In this document: positions 10,852 to 25,848 of the stretch, piece after piece | How the letters are laid out: each line of letters opens with the position of its first letter | Numbering within the stretch: position 1 is the stretch's first letter | NCBI GenBank assembly: GCA_036583965.1 | Contig: JAZBQD010000015.1 | Span: forward strand, 69,542,330-69,606,329 | Direction of reading: 5' to 3' | Length of the DNA: 64,000 bases | Origin: Prunella strophiata | Lineage: Eukaryota > Chordata > Aves > Passeriformes > Prunellidae | The notes under the pieces: generated by a model | Databases searched by the model: none | What the model was told of the DNA's origin: nothing | What the model saw: only the letters and a program-made list of their open reading frames with translations | Position numbers and translations under genes: made by a program

Positions 10852-13800
10852 CTACAAAATAAATCAAGGGGAAAAAATAAATAATTAGTAGTGAAAACAG
10901 AGAACATTTTTTATACTTAACTTTAGTTTAAGTGAAGAATCTGGAAAGATGCAAAAACAGGTACACAAAACCTTTGGCTTCAAAAGGTGGTAGTTAAAGC
11001 TGTAACCCTAATCAGTATATACCAACAGTTATTACCACATGACAGCTAGAAGATAGCCTTAAACCATTATTTATATTTTTAGTCCATAACTATTTGGACA
11101 ATTCTGGTCAGAATATAAAGGTATCATTACCACAGGCAAATGCCTCACAAGCAATCTCAGGAATGCCACTGAGGGAGTCATGAACTCTATATGTGTTCTA
11201 ATATGTGTTTATGATTATTCTGAGCTAAAGGACAAAGGGACAAGAATGAAAAGCTTGCTCAGCCTTTCTTTTGCATAGTACATGGCCTCAAAATAGTTAC
11301 CCTCAGCCTGATTGCAGGATAGAAGATGATCCAAAATACTACAGTCCAAACAGAATTTAGAAAATGCAAATGCATCTGAATAGAAAAACAAGGTCCTCCT
11401 GGATGTGACTGCCTCAGATGATAAATAATAGCTTTGACTTGTAAAACTTATAGCAGATGGGCTGGTACCCTACATATTATGCAGAATTATGTGAGCAGCT
11501 CTTTCAAAAAAGCACTTTAGACATAAGGAAACCAGTCAGGACACAGCCATCATCCAAAAGAGGACTCAAAGATGTTTGGTGTTCCTACAATTTACTGTGT
11601 GCCCCCCCCAGCCCTTCTGAGACAGCTAAAGAAGAGATGTCTTGTGTGCCTCAGCCATGGGCCAGTCCAAATCAAAGTGCTTTGACTGAACAAACATTGG
11701 CAATTAAGTACTGCCCTAGGAAAAATTTCTTTATAAAATGGCAGGTGGTGAGAACTGCCAAACTGCTGTGTCTGAGGCAGGCAGGGAGAGAGCTGACACA
11801 TCTTCCCACAAATCAGGAAATTCACTGAATAACTCCTAATGCTCCCCTTGGCATAATACTCCCCAGCTGTGGCAAAATTACACAAATTTAAGGCTCTAGG
11901 GACAGTTGACAAAGCCTCACTCCCCCCCCCAGTTAAAACAGAAGTTTTCTCTCAGATATTTAAGTAAAAACAATGTCTTTGAATAGTAGGTAAACAGTCC
12001 TCAAAACCTGATTTTTACACAGCAAACCCTCTCTATACCTTACACATGTAATTGCTGACATGTATGAAAGTTACTTCATATGTAAAATTCCTGTACTTAC
12101 CCAAGTAAATAATCTTAAATCCCCAATGGCTTTCAGAAAATAGTATAATAGTATAAAATAATTTCTCCTTTCTTCACCCTGGCACACCAATGTGAACAGT
12201 ATCACTGTACTTATTGTCTGCTTCAAGTCATTCATTTGTAGAGCTAAATGTGTAGTTAGTACAATTTGATGGATTTTGTTTGTTTGTTTACATGATATTA
12301 GTAATGAGATCACAGGTCTCTTCTATTTAGCTGGTGTTTGATAACTAAAGGTGTTTAATCTGGACGGAAAAGTCAAAGCATATTTTTTCCTGAAAATCAC
12401 TGAACTGAACTCACAATGCATAATCCACTTTCCCTAAATGAGTGTTCTGGTAAGCACTTGGTCATCAAATACAGGTACCTGATTTTCAAAATTCAACTTC
12501 CATAAATAAAACACTAAAAACATTTTGGAGGATTTTTCCATCAGTAATGGACTGGGACAACAAATACATTTTAAGAATATCTAAAAAAATCTGAAAATAG
12601 AAAACATTGGAGGAAGTTTGGCCACATTCCTTTATTAATTCATCTATACTTCAAATCTCATTTGGCAAAACATTTCATTGTTGTTTTGATTTTTGAATTT
12701 TGTCTTCTCTGGACATGTTTTCATGACCTCTCCATCATTTAAGGAAATTTTATATATAATTACACATACTATATATATATATTACCTAAGGGAACATTTA
12801 TTTCTTTTCACTATAGATGCTACAAAATAGTATTGATGTTTCCTCCATTAAACCAATGTACCAGTGACCATATCAGAGAACTGACAAGGTATTTAATGTA
12901 GATGGACTCTTCTAAGAGGATGGGGTCTCTCCTACCATTTCCAGTAATGCATAGGAGAATAGCAGACACATCCATCTTCAGGATGCCATGGCTTAGTCTT
13001 TTCACATACTTATGCAAATCAGAAAATTAATAAAATCAGAAGGTTTTTCACTCACGTCTCTCTTTGTAAGGATTTTTAAGGTAGCCAAATAGAAAAAAGT
13101 AACCTGATGTTCCAAGCAAGAAGAGACACTACAACACTGAGTAACAAGAGCATGGAAAAAGAAGAATCAACTACATTATCTTTGCTTTGCATGCAGCCCC
13201 TTGAGCAACACTCTATTCTTTAAAAATTAAATATGAAAAATATTTGGGATTTAAACAGGTCCCTTTTTCGTGGATAGGAAGGAATTACCATAAAATTTCA
13301 AGACTTAATCTGTGTTTCACAATAGAATGATCAAGTCTTCAGAATACACTCCTCTGTAGCACAGGAATATGCTGGCTGCTGGGATAAGGGTGTTACCTGT
13401 GGGATGTCAGCACAGCTGCACAGCCATCCTGAACTTCCTTCAGGATTGCTTTCCAAAGGTAGCGTTTAGAGCAGGGGTCCATCCCAGAGCTGGGCTCATC
13501 CTACAGGAAAAATGAAAATAACACAGCAACGTGGAAAAAGCACACCACAGGCTCTGCCCAGCATGAGGAATTAACACAATTCACATTGAAATCATATATT
13601 TTTCTCTTTAAATGTCACATTTTCTGATGGCCACTTAGTGACACCCTGATCAATGTTCTGCTTTAACACATACAGTTTAATGTCTAAATTTGTGGAAGGC
13701 ACATTTAAGTGAAGAACTATATATATATAAACAATATTTAAATATAATCTATGTGCATTTATAAATGCTTATCATGTAAATAAACTTTTATATATCATAT

Positions 13801-16800
13801 ATGTATAACTATAAATCTTTATTATATCTTTTTCATTATATACATATACTCTTTTTGATAAGAGAGACTTGCAAGTGGTTTTCTTCACTTTCTGGAAGGG
13901 TTTGGTGACTGTTTCTGATTCGCATACACATCTGCCATGAGCACAGAGAAGTTGCCATGAGCAACTGGAGAAGTCCTATAGCTCCCAGATGTCTACACTG
14001 CCCATCCCATATCCAGGTGTTTGATAAAATGCTTGGATTTGACATCCTATAGCAGTTACTCCCACAGGCCTTTTAAGAGGAATTTTCACCCACAGAGGAG
14101 AGAATTCACAGGATTAAATAACATTAACTCAGTGCAAAGCAACTGACAAACCCATTTCCCACTTGGATGGCTTTCATGGAGAAAGACGTGCTGCTACAAA
14201 ACCTACACTGCCCCTTCTTATCTATTCCTCCTTTCCTCCCTAAATCAAATTTTTTACTTCATCCACTCAAGGAAACCAAAGGAATTATATTTTATTGACA
14301 AATCCAGTCTCTGTCACTACAAAACTAGTAAGAAGGAAACTCTTCCAGTTGCTTTTTGCCCAGTGGAATTCCATAGGGAGTGTCAGCACCTGTTAGACAA
14401 GTATGACTTTGGCCAGAGTATTTTCAGCAAGGAATCCCAGCTGAAACCTGGAAGCAAAGTTTCAAGAAACAAAGCAAACAAAACATCCAATTTGAAGTTA
14501 ATTTTAGTACTTCACTACCAATGTCAGAGGTTAAAAAAATTCAGTTCAGTCTCCCATTATCTGTGGATTGCTAACAAACAAAACATAAAATGCAATGAAC
14601 ATAAAGCAACCCACAATGTTGCTCACATTAATAGCTGTGATCCTGGATGCAATTTAAAAGCAGATTCAGTAGTTTATATTGCTGTCTTTACTTTCAGACA
14701 AAATAATAATTAAAACACCTCATTTTAAAATACTGAAAAACTCCTTTAGCTTTCTAAACCCAGCATATGTTTTAAAGAATTTGACATGTTTATATATCTT
14801 TCTTTCCTCTTTTCATTCTATATGCAACAGTCTGTGCCCTTCAGCAAGAAGTAAGCTGAAATGGATACTTGCAGTAGTACACTGTCATAAAGACATTCAA
14901 AACCAGTTGGAGCATTTCCTAAGACCAGGAAAAAAACACTGATTTAAGATAATCTCCTCCTTTTACTAGCTGAACCAGGGTCAGTTAAAGCATAAAATAC
15001 AAATAAAAGGCCTTCTCTTAGAAGTGAAGCAACAGTAGGCAGTCAGAAGCAGAAAATTATGTCTAATCTTCTGAAACACAAACCCTAGAGAACATCTATT
15101 TTATCTGGTTCTGGTTTATCTGCAATCTGTTCCTGGAAGTCCAGGCATCCCACTCAACTCTGAGAAGCAGCTTTCCTATCCCTGACTGTTTTGAAAGGTT
15201 TATTGCACTGGTTTAGCTCTTCCCAGCCAAGTTTTAAGAAAGCAAGGTTCAATATTCTCTAGTGAAACAATGGGCAATGGTATAAAAGAGAATGTAGTGT
15301 CGTAATGATGCAGTTCTCAAAGCTTTGTAGCTCCCTGATCTTCAATACAAAAGGCATTGTTTACACTGGAGTGGCCAGTGTCAGGCCTAAATGGGCAGTA
15401 GTATGCAAGAACCAAAACAATCTGGGATAAGTAATTCAAATTAATATAATTCATAAGTATTACTTGATTGGGTGAATTGTGAATGCAACAAAATGTAAGA
15501 ACTAGCCAGATTTATGAAATAAATACAACCAAGCAAGAATTAGGAGTATCCTGAAAGAACATGGGTCAATTAAACACATATTTGGACCATGGAATACTAC
15601 AACTGTATTTGTGTTGAGGGCTTTTTTTTTTCTGCTCACCCAGCTGCTCCAAGGAAGAAAACAATAGGAAAAGAAAAACAATTTCACCTTCTATTTTTGT
15701 GAGCACTGGAGAATAAAATTAAAGCCATTAATATAGCAGAACAAAGAAGACAGTTGTACATCTTTGTATCAATTACTCACTGACTGATCAGGAAACTACC
15801 TGATTTTCTTTAGACCAACATACAAGACAACAAAATTCAATGTAGCCCATTTTTCACAAGGACATATTACTTTTACTCACCAGTAAAAGTATTTGGGGTT
15901 TACCAACCAAAGCCACAGCAGTGGAAAGCTTCCTCTTCGTGCCAGCGCTGTACGTTCTCACCAGTTTGTCAGCATGGGCGTTGAGGTGTAACCGGTTAAC
16001 AAGGTCCTCTGCAACCTGTGGTTTGCAAATTTGAAGGACAGAAAAGATGAGCCAGATTAGGTAACATTTGTGCACAGATTGAAAGAGCATTCTGTTCATA
16101 CACGTTAAGAAAATGTGCAAGTTTTTTTCATATTTACCCACACTTGCTGCACATTATTGCTTCTGAATCTTAAACACAGACAAAAAGCTGCTCTGGGGCC
16201 CCTTCAGTCTTCAAAAATGATAAGGATTTTCTCATATAGAAGTCTGGCTTTGTCACTGCTCAGCACAGTCATTTGTATTTGATTTGTGTCCATGGGTCGA
16301 TGATCTAAAATGTCTCTCATTTCAACTTATTCTCCACTATTTATTTGATTAAATACCTGAGTAACTGAAAATTCAAGTGAAAAAGTTCTCCATCAGCTAC
16401 AAAAAAAGATGAAAATGTCAGAAAACCAAGTCACAGTTGTGGATTTAGAATTTCTTTAAGACAAAATGTAACAGGATTAAATGAATATAACATTTTAATA
16501 ACTGAGAGGGGTAAGTTGATCCTAGCTGGATTAGTTTTAATTGCTTTAACAAGAATGTATGATCCAAGCAAGCTGGGAAGGCATGTGAGCACAGCTGGAG
16601 ACAACTCTTATGCTGTCCCCTATGGCCTTTTTCTTTACCTTGTCAGAGACAATCCCGACATACAACGCTCCCTAAAATACTGGTGCTAAAGACTATTAAA
16701 TGTAGCAATAATCTTAATCCATCTATATCAGCTAATACTGCTTGCCTGTCCAAGGAGATATAGCTCAAAACCATGAGGGACACAGTAGAAACTTTTCTGC

Positions 16801-19800
16801 TTGCTGCTGCCAAATGTGCCCTGCAAAGCTGCAGGTATTTGGCATAGACTCCTGGGGGCTGTGTCATCCAGGAGTGATCAACTTAGTAACAAAGTGTGTC
16901 TTCTACCTGTATGTAGGACAGCTGGAGGATTCTTGTAAAACAAGGGGTTGCATGGTGCTCTCATTGCCCAGCATTAACTGCCAGAGCACACCCAGCAGTA
17001 TGGTTTATTTTCTTTGCTTCCTCTACATTACCTTCAGCAAAAAGCAAGGAGGGACTTGAAAGCTTAATCATATCAGATGGACAGTCTCCACTTAATTCAA
17101 AATTCCAATTGAAAAAAAAAAAAAAACCAATAAACAATATTGTGAACTAATATTCACTATCCATCATAAAAAAACTGCCACAAGCATAATAATACTTCCT
17201 ATAGAAGATTTTTATGCAAACACATTTGGAAATGATCAAGATACTCATGACCCTTTTAGCAAGATTTTTCAAGTGATACTTATAAAAGTAAGAGACATCT
17301 CTGAGAGCAAGTGTCTGTAAAAAGGAACAATGCTGCAGTGGTGAGAATTGACAATATTCTTGTGGTGATCCTTGGGCTGGTATCACATAGTCACATGTGT
17401 TTGGGGTATCTGGATGTATAACCTGACAGCAGTGAATGTTCTCATACAAAAGCCACATTTCAAAAGTATTGCTCTGTCTACATTAGATGCAGATAGGTTG
17501 TTTTTATTTAAAAAAAAAAAAAATCATAACTGTTAAACCAGCCACAGGTAACATTATACTGAAAAGTTCAGGGCTTCTGCTGTATCAAAGGTAATTCACA
17601 GTAATTTACTTCCAATTAGAGGCTATAGCTGGGGCTTTAAAAATGGTTAATCACCTAAGCTATATTCTAAGATAAGATAGCTGAGCTTTGGGTTTTTTGT
17701 TTTGTTTTTTTTTTTTCACTTCCAAATATAGGTCTCATTATACACCAAAGCAACACACAAAGTGAAGTCATCTAAAGCACAGTGGTAGACACCTTATCCT
17801 GCCTTGACTGATACCACTGGGAATGCATGAACGTTAGTGACTAAAGGATTATCCTCCTACATAGTCACCAACAATCACACAAATTACACAGAAAATCTCA
17901 TAAGAATTTAAGACCAGAAAGTGAAAAAATATGCAACCCCATGTTGACACCAAATATACATTTTAAACTACAATAAGCTTCAAGAGTTATTAAAAAACAA
18001 TCAAGAGAGGACCATGCATCACATCTGAAATGTAGTCAAAACTATCCTTTAGCTATGACTAGAACCATTCAAAGACTGCTTTGAAGTGTCATCTAAAGTC
18101 ATCATAATGCCTTTTTTTTTTTTTAAAAAGAGACAATGAATGCTGCATGGGGGAAGAATTTAGAAGGTCAAGAAATAGTGCCAGAGAGAGAAGAAAATGA
18201 CTATTCAAGTTAGATGGGTCTTCTTGTAGTCTGTAGCCCCCAAGAAGACTCAATCATTTCAGGTACGAACATAAAGCTCTTTGTAGGGAGCAACATTAAA
18301 AAGAACTAACTTTGCAAAATTTGTAATTCCTCACATTGAATTCTCCTCTCTCTGGTGTGTGCTCAAGCATTCAGCATGTCTCCACAATCTCCTGTTTCAT
18401 ACAAGGAGATAAAGCCTGGCAAGCGTCCTGCTATAGAAACTTTTCAGGACAAGGTTTAAAAGCTAAATAGGTAAAAGGAGAAGGGTGGGAATCATTTCAT
18501 AGTACCCACTTTACTGCTGCTTTAAATGTGGAGAGCTTCCAAGATAAACCTTGTAGATCATCACAGTGCACAAAACAATCTGGCCTGATATCTAGATATG
18601 CTTCTTTGGTGCAAAATATCAAATTAGAACTGCTTTGGAACTTAAACACATCAGTAACATAAAGGCAGAATGAAGGGCCAATTTTCTTATTCCTAAGTAT
18701 TTCCCAGTTTCACCTAAAAAAGTCTCCTATTCCTGCTACTCTCCTCAACTCTTGTATTTCAAAAGGGCACGGCAGACTATGGTTCAGCAAATATGAGAAT
18801 ATAGAGCTCAATCTTCTCTCAAGAGATGACCCCAAGACTTTTTTCTTTGATGTATATTATAAGTTTTCCAGGATTGTTTCAGCTTCATCAATAATACCTA
18901 AGCAACAACAAAACAGTAATTTGAAATTAGAAATATTACATATTAGCTATATTGTAGAGGAGCCTCAATATCTCCGTTATAGCTTCATTTGTCTGTATAG
19001 CCAGTGGTTTGCATCATAGTACACTGTAAAATAAATACAAAAATCCCTGTTAAACTACTTTAAATGAAAGTCAGAATTGATCAGTCTTCAGATACACACA
19101 ATTATGCCAAAGAATTACAGTTTTAATGATTTCCTTCCTGTAGTGAATGTGAGATATTCACAAGCGCCTTCACTCCCTCCTTGTCATATTCACCATGATG
19201 CTCTTTTTGAATAATGTTTCATTGACCTTCAGCAGCAAAGAGTGAGGAAATACTTCAATATAATTAGCAAGTTGGTAACACTGAAGCCAAATCAAAATAT
19301 ACAGAGTTATATGCAAATATAGACATTGTAAGCACACTTTGAAACATGAAAATATTTAATGTCTATTCATGGCTGTAATAATGTATTTAAACTTTTTCTT
19401 TCCTTCCTCCCCACACAAGCAGTAAAAATTATAACAGATTTCACATTAATCAGATAGCTATTTCCCTACTTCCCAATATTTCTTAAAACTATTTACCTTT
19501 TTTTCTCATCAATTCTAATATATTTAGCAAAAGATTTTCCACAAAATTATTTGGGCTAGTTCACCTAGCTTTAGAACAGGCATAGGAATGAGCCCTTCAA
19601 TCTGTATCATCTAAACAAAATCCCCCAATACTTTCTGGAGTTCCTAAAGACAACATTCATTCCAGAACAGGCAATAAGATAACTTTTTACACACATGCCA
19701 ATATCTGTGGGAGTAAAGGTCAAAACAGGCATGGCCTCCTCCATCCACCAGGGAGCTAAAGAGATCCATTCCACTGAAAAGCAGTAGTTGTGTAACCACA

Positions 19801-22800
19801 AATGCCTACAGGCTTTCACTCCCTTTAAAAATTACCTCAATAGTCAAGTAAAAAATTAAGTGGTGCTAAGGACTTTCAGTCTGTGTGCCTTACAGAAAAA
19901 CTTGAAGTCATCAATCTGTTGAAAGACTAGCATAAATCTACTCAAAGACTACAAACATCCATGGTGTGTCTATCTTGACTTAAAAGGACTGTATCCATCA
20001 CTGTATATGTTTTCATAATTTCTGACACAATAAATAGAATGCATACCTTCTTGCTATTTATTTAAACAAATCCTCAGTAAAGCAAATCTGACCCAACACT
20101 GAAAACATGTATCATACCCACTACAAATGATCATAAACATGGATTGAATTCTAGAGTCATCTGAAAAATAACTTTACATGTCCAAAGCAGTAATTCAAAG
20201 TATCAGGTTCTGAGTAAGTGGATACAGTGTAGTTTGAACATCCTAAACAGCAGTCATTCATCAATTCCACACAAAACAACATTTTGCTTTCAAGTAAACT
20301 AGAATTGCTAGATTTCTTACATTTGGAAAGCGTATATTCATGGTCAAGTTTTTGTGGGGAACAGTATTTTTTATCCCAAAATCTCATAAAACTGTACACA
20401 CTAATTCTGCTTGTGGTCCAAAGAAAAAAAAAAAAAACATACAAAGAACACAGGAATTTATAGATTCCCATTCCCAGCATCTATAGAATGTAACATGTAA
20501 GGAAATCATTGAGATTCTAGAATCAGAGCAAAATCCTCTTGGAGAGTTAATGAAAAGAGAAAGCATACTGGCACTCCAAAAAATTTACCTCAGAGATTTG
20601 CAACTAGAAGTTTAAATGCTAATGAGGGATGCCATTTGATGCTATGCTAATAATTTTAATTTTTAACAAGCTGAGTGCTGTATTTTGGAACAAATTGAGA
20701 TCTAGGAAGTTGATATATTAAAGAAATAAAAAATTAAAAGTACTATGCTTAATCAATATCCTTCTGAAGAACCTAAAAGCTTTACTCCAATTTTTCCAAT
20801 TTTGAACAAAAAGAAACTTTCAGAGCAGATTTGTGAAGTATAAAAAAACTTCACATTACATGTGAAGCTTAACACTGATAGTAAATGACCCATTTTTCTC
20901 CTCCTTTCCCATTCATTTAATTACTGTTTTGGAACATTAAGTGCACTCAACTTTATGTCAGGCACTTAACTCCTGCTGCTGATAAATTTGTCTAGCAAAG
21001 GATTTGCTCCTTGAAGTTAGTGCTTCAATAGACAACTTCAGCAGCAACACAACCTGTGAGTCACCTGTCTGCTCACCAATTTCTTAAAAAACAAAGTGAA
21101 TATATGTTTCTTTCCTTATCAAACCAATGTACTCTCTAGAATAAATGTGTCTGTGCATATTAGTGTAATTAGTCACTGGTAAATATTCAGAGGCAGGCTT
21201 GGAGTGTTGCATCATAGGCAGGAGGGAATGATGAGAAAATAACAGCTTATGTTTCCATACAGCTGCTCCTCTAAAGCATTCCAAAGCCTTATTTTCTTTA
21301 TAGGCAGCTAAAACTGCTCACTTTCTCCAGGCACCAGCCATTTCTGAGTTGAAGCACAGCAGCTGCTGAGCGCTTGACAGCCGTGCCACACAGTCAGGAG
21401 GGCCCGCTGACAAAAACATTTGTTTTCCTCTGAGATAGCTGGATCTCAGGTTTTGGTGGAGGAAAACCAGAGCAGCTAAATATTATTTGCAGGAGCGCTT
21501 TGATGCCTTGATCGCAAGCATATGGCAACAAAGTCTGCTCTGCAATCCATGCAGACAAAAAATTAAGACAACTGAAAAGAAGAATGATCTTTTTTTCACA
21601 AATGTGATGCTAAGGCACAGAAGGCTGACTATAAAGAATAATCTAAGCCTGTACCTAGATCATCTGAGGTCCAGGAAGGTTAATGCTTGTCTTCTCTCAG
21701 TGCACACAGTAACATAACTCATATCTAAATGAATGATTTTCATCCATTTGAAGAGAGATGTGTATGTGATGTACCATACCACTTGAGGAACTCTTCCATA
21801 ACTGCTATGGAGGAACTGACACTTCATGGAGAAAACAAGTAATTAATCATAGTTGAGGGCTTTAGTGCAATAACAACCATCCTTTAATATATTTCTTTTA
21901 GACTGAGGGAAATACATGCAAGTTTTCAACACTCTGCTAGTAGTCTGAAGTAAAAATTACCACCAATAAGTTATGAAGGGTCAACAATCAAACAAAAGAC
22001 TGTATGATCATTTCTGAGCAATCTGCAAGTAGCACGTTGTTAAAACATTTATTAAACGTTAAAACATTTGTTCAGGCTTTTTCCTGAACAAAGTTTGGAT
22101 ACTGTCGAAGACAAGGAGCAAAGACTTGCAAGAATCACTTATTTTCACCAGGTTTTCATCCAGAAATACCCAAATTATCAGCTTAAAACAATAAAAATTC
22201 AAAATATTGACTGTCCTGATGAATACTCAATGTCCCTTACAGGAATCATACTTTTTTCTGAAATAGCACCTTTCTTCTGAGGAAAAAGAAAACAGGCTGC
22301 AGAGAACCAGAAAGCAGCCCTCTCACATACAGTCAAGGAACAGGTTGCAAAACACTTATTAGACCCTGAGGCAACAGCCAGAAAAGCACTGGGTAGTGGG
22401 AAAAAAAAAAAAAAACAAACAAAAAAAAAAACAAACAAACAAACAAAAAAAAAAAAAAAAAAAAAAAAACAACAGCAAGCTATTTCAGTTCATGCAGTTT
22501 TGCTTCTGGAAAAATGAAAGGAAAACAACAAGCAGTATTCTGGAGGTTACAAGGGCAGTGCTAGAGCAATAGCTACTACTTGGGACCAATCTATACAGCA
22601 GGAATTGACAGATAGCAATTTCATATCACACTACAATTTTCTCATGTTAGTAGAGATGCAATTAATGCTCAGTCAGAAAAGACTGAGCAGCTCAAGTCAA
22701 GTCATATTGTAAACTTCCATTTGCTGATACAGGAAAAAAAAAACATATTTTATACTGTATCCATTTCATACTTGATTTCTGGTATCAGCTGACCTGTTGC

Positions 22801-25800
22801 CTCATTACAGAACAAAGTTCAGTCTGTTGATCAGCACAGCTACCCCTGTATCTGTAAATCCAAGAGCTCCCAGTGATATTGTCAACTTATTTGCTAGTAA
22901 GTTCTCAAAGCATTTTCTTCAGCCTGTTCTCCCTGGACAACCCAAGCTTCATGTAGCAGCTGGAGCATTTAAGAGACTGCTCCCACATTGTGAAGTTTAA
23001 GACAGCAGAGTGCTGACAGCTCCTATCCCAGCACTCAGGTGTTTAATTTATTTATACAAAACCATACAACAATTTTTAGTTCCTTCAAAGTTAAATCGTA
23101 TCTCTGAAGAAAATAATTTTTCAGAGGTACAAGACTCAAAGCGTGGTGTTCTCTCACAGTTCTTTATGTGTGATAGTGGAGGCATTGAACCATTCATAAA
23201 TTTAATTTCTTTTAGGGGTTTTGTGCCTGAGATTTCGTTTGCAATAATGTCATTTTACTATCTGCAGTGATATTTTGTGTTTTGAACTGGCATAACAGAG
23301 AGAAAAAAATTCACATTATTTAAATAAAATTGTGGTAATGAAAAACCTTATTACTAAAGTTGTTAAGATGAAATATTAGAAAGTTTTTCATGTTAAAAAG
23401 GTACAATTATTCTATAAACCTCAATTCCTGCCAGGCAATAGCTCCCCTTGCAAATCTGTTCTGGATAGTTACCTTATGGATGTCCTGCTTTGGAATTCCA
23501 CGCAATGTGCAGTAATAGTAAAGATGCTCCCAGCCTGTTAAAAGTTCATCCAGGGCATCTTGTTGTGGACAATACCCAATAAGAATACCTTCAGAGCTAG
23601 CAGAGAGTATATCCATTTCAGACCTGTTTAAAGAAAAAGAAAAAGATTTGAATGTTGTTTAACAAATCCCATGGCCCTGGGTTCCACACTTGGGATACAG
23701 GACAAACACACATAACTTCAAGTCTGCAGATAAAGGAGTTTGAGTCTCTAAGTAACCATTGCCGTGGTTACTTAGTGCAGCACCACTCACACACAATGCA
23801 CACTTTTTGTCCCATTTTGGGTTAGCACAGCCACCAGCATGTCACTGTTGTGACAGCATGTGTGTCAGGGTCAACAGACCAGCACGTGAAGAAGAGACGT
23901 CCATGAGAATTAATGCCCACCAGTTTTACTTCTCTTATCTTTTGGTAGTACCTGCTCTAAGGAGACACATTTCAAACCATACAGTGTTCATATTGAATAT
24001 TATATTATATACAATATTATATTCATATCAATCACATTGAATATTGAAGAGGAAGGACTTGAGAGGGGGAGAAATTTTGCTGGGTATTCTATGTGTGTCT
24101 ATGACCACACGTACACATGCATGTGTTCTCTAAACAACAAGAGTAAAACAAAACACAGGATATTAAAGCCTAGTAACTTAAAAGACAATACAGGAAAAAG
24201 CATAAAATTATCCTGATTTAAGAGACTTTGGCCTTCACTCTGCAGCTCTACAGCATTACTTGAAATTACATTCATTGCTAAGAAGCAAGCTTGATTGCAA
24301 GGGTGTCTCATTACCCATAATGACACTAAATCTATCCTATTTATTCCAGCATCTAATTCAACACTCAACGATGCTGATTTACATGTACAGAAAGACCTAT
24401 CAAAATGAAGATACTTAATAATAAAAAAATCTGAGCTTTGAAAGAAAAAAGTTTTCAAAAGATTCTGAGTAACAGAATGTTTTTCCTCTTAGTGGTTTTC
24501 TACATTTCTGATTAAAAGAACTAAATATATGATTAATCATTTAGACACAAAGTAAATGCATTAACTGCAGGATCTACAAATACTAGCACTAATGCAAATA
24601 TAAATATGTATCTCCTGTTAACAAGATTCAGGAGTCTGGGGAGAAAAAAATTCTGCATTTTACATAATGAACTACAGCATGAAAATATATTTTAATGCTA
24701 TCAAAAGATAAATTAACATGATTATGACAAACCTTGCCATGGACTAATTAGAATGGTCCTTTGCTGTTAATGGCAGAGATATAAAATCATGGTATCTTGG
24801 CTGCTTTGGATGGTGCTACGTAAGTTATCTGCCTACAGACACCTCTCTAAATAAAGAGTTAGCAAAAAATAGAAGGGTGATAGGGGAAAGAGGATATCAG
24901 AAGTGTTCCTCATTAATTTATATCCACTTATGGGACAATTTCCATGAAGTTTTTTCAGAATTTTTACTGTCCCAGTTTCCAACCATACATATGGGAAATT
25001 AAATCCTTTTTCTATAGTAATCTTTACCATAAAATATGGATTTAATAGTGCTAATCTTTTTGCATAAACAGTCAGAAGCAGTGGATTCCTTATTTAATTA
25101 ATTCTAACATAGCAAAATGCTATTCACAGTGAAATGCTATCTAGATGCTGTTGAACATAGAGAGATGTGTCTGAGGTTTGTTTTGCTAGGAAGATTCATA
25201 CACAGGGTATTCATTTGGTGCAGCTGCTGTCCTTTGAGTAACAAGGGACTGGGCTTTTGATAATATGCCAAGTTCAGTCAGAAGGGAACAAATCACACTC
25301 AGGGGTAATTTCAGGGACATTTACTCAGCATGAGCCCTGTAGCTGGATAGAAACATCTTGTCTGCAATGGGCCCCTACCATGAAGAACAAAAAGTTAAAT
25401 ATGGACAGCTGCAAAAAAACAGACAACTAATGTTCTTTAGCTAGAACTATATTAGAGCATCCTTACTCAGTCTGCATCAGGAAGTAAAAAGTGTCCTCAG
25501 TGCTAATTGTACCCACAGGATTCTAGTGCTCTGCCTATGTAAAACACCCAGTCTTAGGTGAACAGTATCCCACCCACTGACCTTTAGCTTTCATAAAGTG
25601 AGGGCAAAGTGAGAATGCATCATTTAATATTCTTACGCATTTTGATCCCTTATCTTGCAACATTATCCATTAGTGCTGACCCTGAACACTTCAAGACTTC
25701 CCATTAACGCAGAGATTTTACTGTATTCACTAAAGAAGTCATGGACCTTTCCACCTCACTCCTCCCCCTCATCTCTGTATCTGTCAAATCAAAACCAATC

Positions 25801-25812
25801 CTACCAGGAGAG

Positions 25813-25848
<36 letters not shown>

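Noticed and set aside
13720..13860. Possible promoter TATA elements
   Set aside because: It is simple TA-rich sequence within an intron, with no associated start or initiator features.
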